A stretch of 8,116 nt of DNA, from NCBI GenBank assembly GCA_045544735.1, contig JAZPZM010000038.1, positions 1 to 8,116 on the forward strand, in the 5' to 3' direction. The stretch is from CAG-390 sp045544735 (GTDB taxonomy: Bacteria > Bacillota > Clostridia > Oscillospirales > CAG-272). The notes beneath the pieces are model-generated. The model was not told the DNA's origin. It was given only the letters and a program-made list of their open reading frames with translations, and made no database searches. A program made the translations under genes and the position numbers. Below are positions 1-6,110 of the stretch, in pieces (positions within the stretch are counted from its first letter, which is position 1; each line of letters begins with the position of its first letter).

Positions 1-1
1 G

Positions 2-310
2 ACATGGCTACGATCCGACTTCATCATCGGACCTATGCTCGCGGCGGGAGTTAAGCCGCGCCGCACGTTTATCTGCGCACTTGCGACGGGACTTATCGAG
101 GTCGTGGGAACGCTTCTCGGTTATTTTGCCGTCAGCATTTCGACGGTCATACTGCCGTTTGCCCTTGCGTTTGCGGGCGGCACTATGCTCTACGTCATAA
201 GTGACGAGATGATCCCCGAAACGCATTCACACGGGCACGAAACTGGCGCGACGTACGCGCTCCTCGTTGGATTTTGCGTGATGCTTATTTCCGACGTGCT
301 TTTAGGATAA
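2..310 (+). CDS. ZIP-family divalent metal transporter, C-terminal part (5' end outside window)
   Basis: This is the last roughly 100 residues of a membrane protein that resembles the C-terminal helices of ZIP (Zrt/Irt-like) zinc/iron/manganese transporters. The readable frame has a basic loop (AAGVKPRRTF), a helix (ICALATGLIEVVGTLLGY), a helix ending in GGTMLYVISDEMIPE, a short histidine-rich loop (THSHGHE) and a final helix (LLVGFCVMLISDVLLG). The sequence DEMIPE followed by His residues and a last hydrophobic helix is typical of TM5-TM6 in bacterial ZIP proteins, which carry metal ions across the cytoplasmic membrane. The stop is TAA at 308-310. The ZIP-like sequence is convincing only from about base 29. 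Before that this frame reads TWLRSDF, where the TM4 metal-binding HNxPEG motif and its following residues would be expected, so the gene may be frameshifted at the edge. The internal ATG at 35 is not the true start. Substrate metal cannot be told. No clear terminator follows it. Confidence 0.8.
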   Translation, partial: TWLRSDFIIGPMLAAGVKPRRTFICALATGLIEVVGTLLGYFAVSISTVILPFALAFAGGTMLYVISDEMIPETHSHGHETGATYALLVGFCVMLISDVLLG

Positions 311-326
311 ATTTTTCAAAAAAATA

Positions 327-354
327 TTGCATTGACGAAAAAATGTGATATAAT
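327..354 (+). promoter_or_regulatory. Promoter of ddh (extended -10)
   Basis: A perfect TATAAT (349-354) is preceded by TG one base upstream (346-347), giving the extended -10 motif TGnTATAAT. The best-spaced -35 is TTGCAT (327-332), 16 bp upstream. It matches the consensus only in TTG, so the extended -10 probably compensates. Transcription would start near 361, leaving a leader of about 28 bases before the ddh start at 389. The same arrangement occurs upstream of the ABC operon and of the exonuclease gene. Confidence 0.75.
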
Positions 355-388
355 GTTACTCAAAAGAAGTTAAAACAGGAGAATTCCT

Positions 389-1372
389 ATGATCAGAATT
401 GGTATTTACGGTTACGGAAACCTTGGCAGAGGCGTTGAAAACGCTATCCGTCAGAATCCCGATATGACGCTCGTGGCTGTGTTTACCCGCCGCGACCCCG
501 CATCTCTTAAAATTTCCACTCCTACGGCGACGGTCGCTTCGGCTTCCGACGTTGAGGCTTACGTCGGAAAGATCGACGTTATGATAATCTGCGGCGGCAG
601 CGCTACCGACCTGCCCGTGCAGACTCCCCGCCTTGCGGAGCTTTTTCCCGTAATTGACAGCTTTGACACGCACGCAAATATACCCGCGCACTTTGCCGCA
701 GTTGACGCCGCCGCAAAGAAGGGCGGAAATACGGCAATGATCTCGGTTGGCTGGGACCCCGGTATGTTCTCGGTAAACCGCCTTTACGCATCTGCCGTTC
801 TGCCCGATGGCAAGGACTATACCTTCTGGGGCAAGGGCGTAAGTCAGGGACATTCCGATGCTATCAGACGCATCGAGGGCGTGCTTGATGCAAAGCAGTA
901 CACCGTTCCCGTGGCAGAGGCGCTTGACTCTGTAAGACGCGGAGAAAACCCCGACCTTACCACGAGACAAAAGCACACTCGCGAGTGCTTCGTAGTAGCC
1001 GCAGAGGGCGCGGATAAGGCAAGAATTGAGCGTGAGATCAAGGAAATGCCCAATTACTTTGCCGATTACGATACCACGGTTACCTTTATAAGCGCCGAGG
1101 AGCTTGCGCGCGACCACAGCGGTATTCCGCACGGCGGCTTCGTTATCAGAAGCGGCAGAACGGGTGCAGAGCTTGAGAATACACACATTATCGAATATAG
1201 CCTAAAGCTTGATTCCAACCCCGAATTCACCTCCTCCGTCATCGTTGCTTACGCTCGCGCGGTACACAGACTGCAAGCCGAGGGAAGCGTTGGATGCAAG
1301 ACGGTATTCGATATCCCCCCCGCGTATATCAGCGCCCTTTCGGGCGAGGAGCTGCGCAAGACCATGCTCTGA
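389..1372 (+). CDS. ddh: meso-diaminopimelate dehydrogenase (NADP-dependent)
   Basis: This 327-residue protein closely resembles Corynebacterium glutamicum diaminopimelate dehydrogenase (about 320 residues) along its whole length. The enzyme makes meso-2,6-diaminopimelate from L-tetrahydrodipicolinate (open form 2-amino-6-oxopimelate), ammonia and NADPH in one step, bypassing the acylated intermediates; the product feeds lysine and peptidoglycan synthesis in the cytoplasm. Visible motifs are the Rossmann dinucleotide loop GYGNLGR (8-14), GSATD (70-74), D90 and D93 in the IDSFDTH stretch, GWDPGMFS (121-128), TFWGKGVSQGHSDA (145-158), GIPHGG (245-250) and LDSNPEFT (274-281); the later ones line the substrate pocket in the family. 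The start is chosen because AGGAG (377-381) lies 7 bases before the ATG and the Rossmann fold begins at once. It has its own promoter and terminator, so it is likely monocistronic. No defect in any recognised motif. Confidence 0.97.
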   Translation: MIRIGIYGYGNLGRGVENAIRQNPDMTLVAVFTRRDPASLKISTPTATVASASDVEAYVGKIDVMIICGGSATDLPVQTPRLAELFPVIDSFDTHANIPAHFAAVDAAAKKGGNTAMISVGWDPGMFSVNRLYASAVLPDGKDYTFWGKGVSQGHSDAIRRIEGVLDAKQYTVPVAEALDSVRRGENPDLTTRQKHTRECFVVAAEGADKARIEREIKEMPNYFADYDTTVTFISAEELARDHSGIPHGGFVIRSGRTGAELENTHIIEYSLKLDSNPEFTSSVIVAYARAVHRLQAEGSVGCKTVFDIPPAYISALSGEELRKTML

Positions 1373-1385
1373 TAAAAAATTATTT

Positions 1386-1412
1386 AAACGCCTCATTTTT
1401 GGGGCGTTTTTT
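1386..1412 (+). terminator. Rho-independent terminator of ddh
   Basis: AAACGCC (1386-1392) pairs with GGCGTTT (1403-1409). A T-G wobble and one more C-G pair extend the stem to 9 bp around the loop ATTTT(T) (1395-1400). A run of six T (1407-1412) follows, partly shared with the stem. It lies 13 bases after the ddh stop. The -35 box of the next promoter begins two bases after the T run. Confidence 0.88.
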
Positions 1413-1413
1413 C

Positions 1414-1441
1414 TTGCATTTTTTCATATGTGTGCTATAAT
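1414..1441 (+). promoter_or_regulatory. Promoter of the ABC exporter operon (extended -10)
   Basis: TTGCAT (1414-1419), a 16-bp spacer and a perfect TATAAT (1436-1441) with TG at 1433-1434 form an extended -10 promoter. The predicted start near 1448 gives a short leader of about 26 bases. The element is squeezed directly behind the ddh terminator and repeats the hexamer and spacing seen upstream of ddh. Confidence 0.75.
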
Positions 1442-1473
1442 ATGGAAGGATAAAATTTGAAAGGCGAAATAAT

Positions 1474-3255
1474 ATGATATTCGGTAAGCACATTAATAAG
1501 TATTATTTGCGGTACGGCTATCTTTTGTTGTTTGGAATGGTGGCGCTCATCGCCGTCGATTATTTCCAGCTTGAGATACCCGAGCTTTATAATTGCGTGG
1601 TAAACGGACTGACCTACGGTCAGGTAGAGATAGACGGGCAGATACTTCCGTTTGATATGGCGTTTTTGCTTGACAGGGTATGCCTGCCAATGCTCTTTAT
1701 TATTCTTATGCTTCTGACGGGCAGATTCTTGTGGAGAATATGCTTCTTCGGCGCGGCGATAAGCCTTGAGACGAACCTTCGCAATAAGATGTTCGATCAC
1801 TCCAAGGAGCTTTCACATCAGTATTATCAGGTCAATAAGGTGGGCAACCTTATGTCGCTTTACACCAACGACCTTGATACCGTGCAGGAATGCTTCGGCT
1901 GGGGAGTTATGATGTTTTGCGACGCGCTATTCCTCGGAATTTTGGCGATATCTAAAATGTGGCGGCTTAACGCCACTATGACTATCCTTGCTTGCTTGCC
2001 TCTTGCGTGCTTGCTTGCGGTGTCTGTCATAATCGGCAGAACGCTTATGAAAAAATGGGATAAGCGTCAGGAGGCGTACTCGCGCCTTTCGGACTTCTCG
2101 CAGGAGAGCTTTTCGGGAATTGCCGTCGTAAAGGCTTTCGTCAAGGAAGCCAAGGAGCTTATGGCGTTCAAAAAGCTTAACGAGGAAAACGAAAAGGTCA
2201 ATATAGACTACACGCGCTCAAGCGTGCTTTTGCGCATATTCGTCACACTTTTCGTTGAGTCGGTGGTATGCGTTATCCTCGGCTTTGGTGGATATCTCGT
2301 CTATTGCGATGAGCTTGACGCGGGTCAGCTTGTGGAATTCATAGGATACTTCACCTCGCTTATATGGCCCGTTATGGCAGTTTCCGAGCTTATAGATATG
2401 ACCTCGCGCGGAACTGCTTCCATCCGCAGAATAGGTGAGCTTCTTGATGCTCCCATTGACGTAAAGGACGGCGAGGGCGTGCGCGAGATACCCGATATCA
2501 AGGGCAACGTAGAGTTCAAAAATCTCACGTTCGCATTTCCCGACGGCGACAGAGATGCTCTTACGGACGTGTCCTTTAAGATCGCGGCGGGCGAGAGGAT
2601 AGGTATTGTCGGAAAGACGGGATCGGGAAAGACCGCGATCGTCGACCTTCTGCTTCGCATATACAATATTTCGGACGGAATGCTGTACGTCGACGGCGTG
2701 GACGTTAATAAAATACCTATAAGACAGCTTCGCGGCGCGATAGCGTACGTTCCGCAGGATAATTTCCTTTTCAGCGATACGATAAAGAACAACATCGGCT
2801 TCTTTACCGACGACGCGCCCATCGACGAGGTACGCCGCGTGGCTGAGCTTGCCGACGTTGACGAAAACATAATCGAATTTTCAAAGGGGTACGAGACCGT
2901 GCTCGGCGAGCGCGGCGTGACCGTTTCGGGCGGACAGAAGCAGCGTATCTCAATAGCCCGCGCTCTGCTCAAGGATGCGCCCATACTTATCCTTGACGAT
3001 TCCGTTTCTGCGGTCGATACAAAGACGGAGCAGAAGATACTGCAAAATCTTGAAGTCGAGCGCAAGGGTAAAACGACCATCATTATCGCTCACAGAATAA
3101 CCACGGTCGAAGGACTTGATAAGATAGTATACGTTGACGACGGCAGAGTGAGTGCCGTCGGAACTCACGCCGAGCTTTGCGAGACCTGCGCCGAATATCG
3201 CCGTATGGTCGAGCTTCAAAGGCTTGAGGAGGAGGGAGGTGAGGCAAATGTATGA
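1474..3255 (+). CDS. ABC exporter subunit A, permease-ATPase fusion with degenerate catalytic site (BmrC/YheI-like)
   Basis: This 593-residue half-transporter has a type IV exporter membrane domain (about 1-320, with helices near 12-31, 68-92, 141-160, 165-188, 250-278 and 285-305) and a C-terminal ATPase domain. ATPase motifs are Walker A GKTGSGKT (380-387), Q-loop Q428, canonical signature VSGGQ (484-488), Walker B ILILDD (504-509), D-loop SAVD (512-515) and H-loop H540. The catalytic glutamate after Walker B is replaced by aspartate (D509), a mark of the non-hydrolysing half in heterodimeric exporters such as BmrC/BmrD, LmrC/LmrD and TM287/288. The start has a modest AAAGG (1460-1464) 9 bases upstream. 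It is first in a two-gene operon and overlaps subunit B by 8 bases. The family exports drugs, lipids or peptides; the substrate here is unknown. It would act in the cytoplasmic membrane as a dimer with the next protein. Confidence 0.95.
   Translation: MIFGKHINKYYLRYGYLLLFGMVALIAVDYFQLEIPELYNCVVNGLTYGQVEIDGQILPFDMAFLLDRVCLPMLFIILMLLTGRFLWRICFFGAAISLETNLRNKMFDHSKELSHQYYQVNKVGNLMSLYTNDLDTVQECFGWGVMMFCDALFLGILAISKMWRLNATMTILACLPLACLLAVSVIIGRTLMKKWDKRQEAYSRLSDFSQESFSGIAVVKAFVKEAKELMAFKKLNEENEKVNIDYTRSSVLLRIFVTLFVESVVCVILGFGGYLVYCDELDAGQLVEFIGYFTSLIWPVMAVSELIDMTSRGTASIRRIGELLDAPIDVKDGEGVREIPDIKGNVEFKNLTFAFPDGDRDALTDVSFKIAAGERIGIVGKTGSGKTAIVDLLLRIYNISDGMLYVDGVDVNKIPIRQLRGAIAYVPQDNFLFSDTIKNNIGFFTDDAPIDEVRRVAELADVDENIIEFSKGYETVLGERGVTVSGGQKQRISIARALLKDAPILILDDSVSAVDTKTEQKILQNLEVERKGKTTIIIAHRITTVEGLDKIVYVDDGRVSAVGTHAELCETCAEYRRMVELQRLEEEGGEANV
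3235..3242 (+). promoter_or_regulatory. Strong Shine-Dalgarno site that sets the start of ABC subunit B
   Basis: GGAGGTGA, nearly a full complement of the 16S rRNA 3' end, sits 8 bases (measured from GGAGG) before the ATG at 3248. It lies inside the last codons of subunit A, in the stretch encoding EEEGGEA. It decides the start of subunit B at 3248, as opposed to the in-frame ATG at 3152, which lies deep inside subunit A. Confidence 0.9.
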
Positions 3256-5119
3256 GTATTTTCCCATTATCGCCGTCGGCGCGATCATAGGAGTTGCCGC
3301 TATCGCCTTTGTCCTCGCCTACGCTCTTATGAAGAATAAAAAGACCGCAATCGGCTTTGACAGACATATGAGCGACGGCGAGATAGTCCGCCGCCTATCG
3401 AGCTTTGCAAAGCCTCATATCAAGGCTTTCGTTGCCGTTCTCTTTATAATGGTGCTGACGATAGCGTACGATATCATTTCCCCCGTTATTACAGGTAAGA
3501 TAACGCAGATGGTGGCGGACGATTTCGAGCTTAGCAGACTTTGGACATTCGTTGTCATATACGTAGGCATACTGCTCGTATCCGTGGCTTGCACGTATTT
3601 TCAATCCATTATTCTCCAAAAGATCGGTCAGCGTATACTTTCCGCGCTGCGCGAGCGTGTCTTTACGCACATTGAGAGCCTCTCGCACGATCAGCTTCAC
3701 CGCATTCCCGTAGGTAAGCTCGTTACGCGCGTGACCAACGATACGAACTCCATCTCTATGATGTTTACGAATATTCTCGTAAACCTTATAAAGAACTGCT
3801 TCGTCATTATCGGTATTTTCACCGCGATGCTCGTCATAAACATCGAGCTTACGCTTATGGTGCTTTGCTTCGTGCCTTTCGTAATACTGTTTACCGTGGT
3901 GTTCAGAAAGTTCTCGCGCAAGGCGTACCGCGAGGTCAAGGACGCGACTACGGACATAAACACCTACCTTTCCGAAAACCTTTCGGGAATGAAGATAACG
4001 CAGATCTTCAACCGCGAGGAAAAGAAAATGGCTGATTTCCGAGTCAAAACAAAGGCACTCGGTAAGTCGAAGATGAAGGAGATATTCGTTTTCGGAATCT
4101 TCCGCCCGATGGTGTACGTTCTTTATATGTCCTCGGTGCTTTGCCTTTTCTACCTCAGCGGTAAGGGGTATATAGATAACACCACCTTCCTCGGACAGAC
4201 GATAACGGCGGGCACGCTCGTTACCTTCTATATGTATATTTCGAAATTCTTCAACCCGATACAAAACCTTGCCGAACAGTTTAATTCCTTGCAGTCTGCG
4301 TTTGCATCGGCGGAAAAGATATTCTCAATTCTCGATATGACCCCCACGATGCAGGATGAACCCGATGCCATAGAGCTTGACAGCGTGCGCGGAGATATCG
4401 AATTCAAGAACGTCTGGTTTGCGTATAACGAGGGCGAGTGGGTACTGCGCGACGTGTCCTTTAATGTAAAGGCGGGGCAGACCGTGGCATTCGTCGGCTC
4501 GACGGGCTCGGGCAAAACTACCATACTTTCCCTTATCTGCCGCAATTACGAGATACAAAAGGGCGAGATACTTATTGACGGAATCAATATCAAAAAGATA
4601 AAGATTTCGTCTCTGCGCCGTCATTTTGGTCAGATGCTTCAGGATGTTTTTCTGTTTTCCGGTACTATCAGAAGCAATATAGTGCTTCATAACGATAATA
4701 TCGGCGACGAGGAGATAATGAAGGCGTGCCGTTACGTCAACGCTGACGGTTTTATCTCAAGGCTTGAGGGCGGACTTGACGAAAAGGTGCGCGAGAGGGG
4801 CAATAACTTCTCCGCGGGTCAGCGTCAGCTTTTGTCCTTTGCGAGAACGATAATACACAAGCCGTCCGTTATGATACTTGACGAGGCTACCGCCAATATC
4901 GACACCGAAACGGAGCTTCTTATTCAGGATTCACTTGCGCGAATGATGAAGATAGGCACGATGCTCGTCGTGGCGCATCGCCTTTCCACCATTCAGCACG
5001 CCGACAATATCATTCTTTTGTCGCACGGCGAGATAAAGGAGCAGGGAACTCACAACGAGCTTCTTGCCCTGCGCGGAAGATATCATAAGCTTTATATGCT
5101 TCAGTATCACGCAGAATAA
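3248..5119 (+). CDS. ABC exporter subunit B, permease-ATPase fusion with intact catalytic site (BmrD/YheH-like)
   Basis: With the start at 3248 this is a 623-residue half-transporter and the partner of the preceding gene. It carries an additional N-terminal hydrophobic segment (about 5-28) followed by KNKK, then a type IV exporter membrane domain (helices near 57-80, 98-120, 176-196, 200-219, 283-303, 315-333) and an ATPase domain. Motifs are Walker A GSTGSGKT (417-424), Q-loop Q465, signature FSAGQ (521-525), Walker B VMILDE (541-546) with the catalytic E546, D-loop NID (550-552) and H-loop H577. The signature has Ala where the consensus SGGQ has Gly. Together with subunit A this predicts one competent and one degenerate ATP site. 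The reading frame stays open upstream to 3152, but those residues overlap subunit A and have no ribosome site. The 8-base overlap suggests translational coupling. The gene ends inside a large palindrome. Exported substrate unknown. Confidence 0.95.
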   Translation: MYEYFPIIAVGAIIGVAAIAFVLAYALMKNKKTAIGFDRHMSDGEIVRRLSSFAKPHIKAFVAVLFIMVLTIAYDIISPVITGKITQMVADDFELSRLWTFVVIYVGILLVSVACTYFQSIILQKIGQRILSALRERVFTHIESLSHDQLHRIPVGKLVTRVTNDTNSISMMFTNILVNLIKNCFVIIGIFTAMLVINIELTLMVLCFVPFVILFTVVFRKFSRKAYREVKDATTDINTYLSENLSGMKITQIFNREEKKMADFRVKTKALGKSKMKEIFVFGIFRPMVYVLYMSSVLCLFYLSGKGYIDNTTFLGQTITAGTLVTFYMYISKFFNPIQNLAEQFNSLQSAFASAEKIFSILDMTPTMQDEPDAIELDSVRGDIEFKNVWFAYNEGEWVLRDVSFNVKAGQTVAFVGSTGSGKTTILSLICRNYEIQKGEILIDGINIKKIKISSLRRHFGQMLQDVFLFSGTIRSNIVLHNDNIGDEEIMKACRYVNADGFISRLEGGLDEKVRERGNNFSAGQRQLLSFARTIIHKPSVMILDEATANIDTETELLIQDSLARMMKIGTMLVVAHRLSTIQHADNIILLSHGEIKEQGTHNELLALRGRYHKLYMLQYHAE

Positions 5120-5160
5120 AAACAGAGCCAAATGCATCGCATTTGGCTCTGTTTTTATTC
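5114..5160. terminator. Bidirectional terminator, 22-bp perfect palindrome spanning both stop codons
   Basis: Bases 5114-5135 and 5139-5160 are exact reverse complements around the 3-base loop ATC. The core stem is ACAGAGCCAAATGC, with A-rich and T-rich flanks that give a T tract on either strand. The TAA of the ABC gene (5117-5119) lies in the left arm and the TAA of the convergent beta-helix gene (complement of 5155-5157) in the right arm. The palindrome starts with the last sense codon (GAA) of both genes. Confidence 0.95.
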
Positions 5161-5979
5161 GATCACACATTTTGAATTTTCATCATCACGAATGATAGTA
5201 GCGGACGGCACTTTTATTCTGCCCGACGCGGGATTTTTGATGCTTATCACGGGCGTGGTGATAGTAGCGTCAACGTCCGATTTCTCAAACGCAAGGTCAG
5301 CACCGCGCATCTCGCAGTTGATAAGGCTCAAGCCGCGGCAGTAGCAAAGCGGCTGTGTTCCCGAAAGAACGCAGTTTTCAAACGTAACGTTCTCGCAATA
5401 CCAGCCGAGGTATTCGCCCGACACCCTTGAGTTGCGCACGATCACGTTTTTGGCGTGCCAGAACGCGTCCTTCGTGTCGAAATCGCAGTTTTCAAATACG
5501 CAATCGCTTATGTATTGGAACGAGTATTTTCCGTTAAGACGGACGTTTGAAAAATCAAGGCGCGAGGAGCGGAGCATAAAATACGCCCCTTCTGTCTGAC
5601 AATCGCTCATTTTTATGTCGTTGCAAAACCAACCGAATTCCGCGGAATTTATTTCGCAATTATCTATTTTAATATTTCCGCATTCGCGAAGTGCCTTCGG
5701 CGCAACAAGGCGGCTGTCCGATATCACACCGTCGCGTGAGTACCAAAGAGGCGCACGGCAAAGCTCGGTGAGGTGTGAGCGCGATATCTCAAAGCCTTCA
5801 ACGTGCCAAAAGGGATATCTCAAATTGAAAAAGCACTCGTCGGCGCTAACGCCGCGGCTTTCCTTCAGCGCGCTTTCGCCGTCTGCCGCGCCGTCAAAGC
5901 GGCAATTTTCAAGCTTTACGTCGGAGCTTGCGTAGAGGGCACGCTCCTCGTCAAACGATTTATTTGTTATTTTCTTCAT
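5155..5979 (-). CDS. DUF3737-type right-handed beta-helix protein
   Basis: This 274-residue protein matches the DUF3737 family as I remember it (for example FDGAADGESALKES, FNLRYPFWH, FGWF, KYSFQYI, KDAFWHAKNV, GTQPLCYC, ADLAFEKSDVDATITTP, SIKNPASG). Its function is unknown. The sequence is a ladder of short repeats of the form W-Y-C/S-x-N/D-V-x-F/I-x-N-C/S, with the first position at residues 79, 98, 117, 136, 155, 174, 193 and 212, exactly 19 apart. Less regular rungs begin near 16, 38 and 58. This is the pattern of a right-handed parallel beta-helix as in pectin lyase-like and pentapeptide-like folds. No signal peptide or membrane segment is visible, so it is probably cytoplasmic. The start is the ATG at 5979; the frame could extend to a TTG at 6000, but homologues begin MKKI and no good ribosome site favours either. 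It converges with the ABC operon and diverges from the exonuclease gene. Ten Cys residues and aromatic rungs are notable, but a catalytic site cannot be named. Confidence 0.9.
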   Translation of the reverse strand: MKKITNKSFDEERALYASSDVKLENCRFDGAADGESALKESRGVSADECFFNLRYPFWHVEGFEISRSHLTELCRAPLWYSRDGVISDSRLVAPKALRECGNIKIDNCEINSAEFGWFCNDIKMSDCQTEGAYFMLRSSRLDFSNVRLNGKYSFQYISDCVFENCDFDTKDAFWHAKNVIVRNSRVSGEYLGWYCENVTFENCVLSGTQPLCYCRGLSLINCEMRGADLAFEKSDVDATITTPVISIKNPASGRIKVPSATIIRDDENSKCVIE

Positions 5980-6008
5980 TGTAATTACCCATGCTTGCAA
6001 TTTTCTCT

Positions 6009-6037
6009 ATTTTACCACAAAAATATTATTTTGTAAA
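6009..6037 (-). promoter_or_regulatory. Promoter of the DUF3737 gene (minus strand)
   Basis: On the minus strand TTTACA (complement of 6032-6037) and TAAAAT (complement of 6009-6014) are separated by 17 bp. TG one base before the -10 makes it an extended -10. Transcription would start near 6002, about 22 bases before the ATG at 5979. It points away from the exonuclease promoter; the two -35 boxes are 14 bp apart. Confidence 0.65.
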
Positions 6038-6051
6038 CCCCTTGTCTTAAC

Positions 6052-6080
6052 TTGCACAAGCGAAAAAACTGTGATATAAT
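6052..6080 (+). promoter_or_regulatory. Promoter of the exonuclease III-GNAT gene (extended -10)
   Basis: TTGCAC (6052-6057), a 17-bp spacer and a perfect TATAAT (6075-6080) with TG at 6072-6073 form an extended -10 promoter. The sequence TGTGATATAAT is identical to that upstream of ddh. The expected start near 6087 gives a leader of about 24 bases. The small palindrome CTTGCACAAG (6051-6060) overlaps the -35. Confidence 0.75.
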
Positions 6081-6110
6081 AATGTAGAAGTAAAAATATG
6101 AGGTAAAATG

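Noticed and set aside
311..331. AT-rich inverted stretch after the ZIP stop as a terminator
   Set aside because: The only pairing is A/T with no GC stem, so there is no convincing terminator and ZIP transcripts may run on into ddh.
332..354. TTGACG (332-337) as the -35 of the ddh promoter
   Set aside because: It is the better match to TTGACA, but the spacer to TATAAT is only 11 bp. TTGCAT at 327 gives 16 bp and repeats the spacing of the other promoters.
311..388. Lysine riboswitch or other leader element before ddh
   Set aside because: The leader from the predicted transcription start is only about 28 bases, far too short for a lysine riboswitch.
356..1186. Long minus-strand open frame opposite ddh
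   Set aside because: It is antisense to a certain gene, its protein is low in recognisable motifs, and it has no ribosome site; it follows from the codon bias of ddh.
2325..3083. Long minus-strand open frame opposite the ATPase domain of ABC subunit A
   Set aside because: It is Ser/Pro-rich antisense translation without any domain; the plus strand is a clear ABC ATPase.
3152..3247. In-frame ATG at 3152 as the start of ABC subunit B
   Set aside because: It would overlap subunit A by about 100 bases, lacks a ribosome site and adds residues (MPSELTPSFARP...) that do not look like the family; 3248 has GGAGGTGA at ideal distance.
3395..4264. Minus-strand open frame of 289 codons opposite ABC subunit B
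   Set aside because: The product is His/Arg/Glu-rich without a fold I recognise, and the plus strand carries well-matched membrane helices.
5980..6000. TTG at 6000 as the start of the DUF3737 protein
   Set aside because: It adds seven residues (MQAWVIT) not expected in the family and has no better ribosome site than the ATG at 5979.
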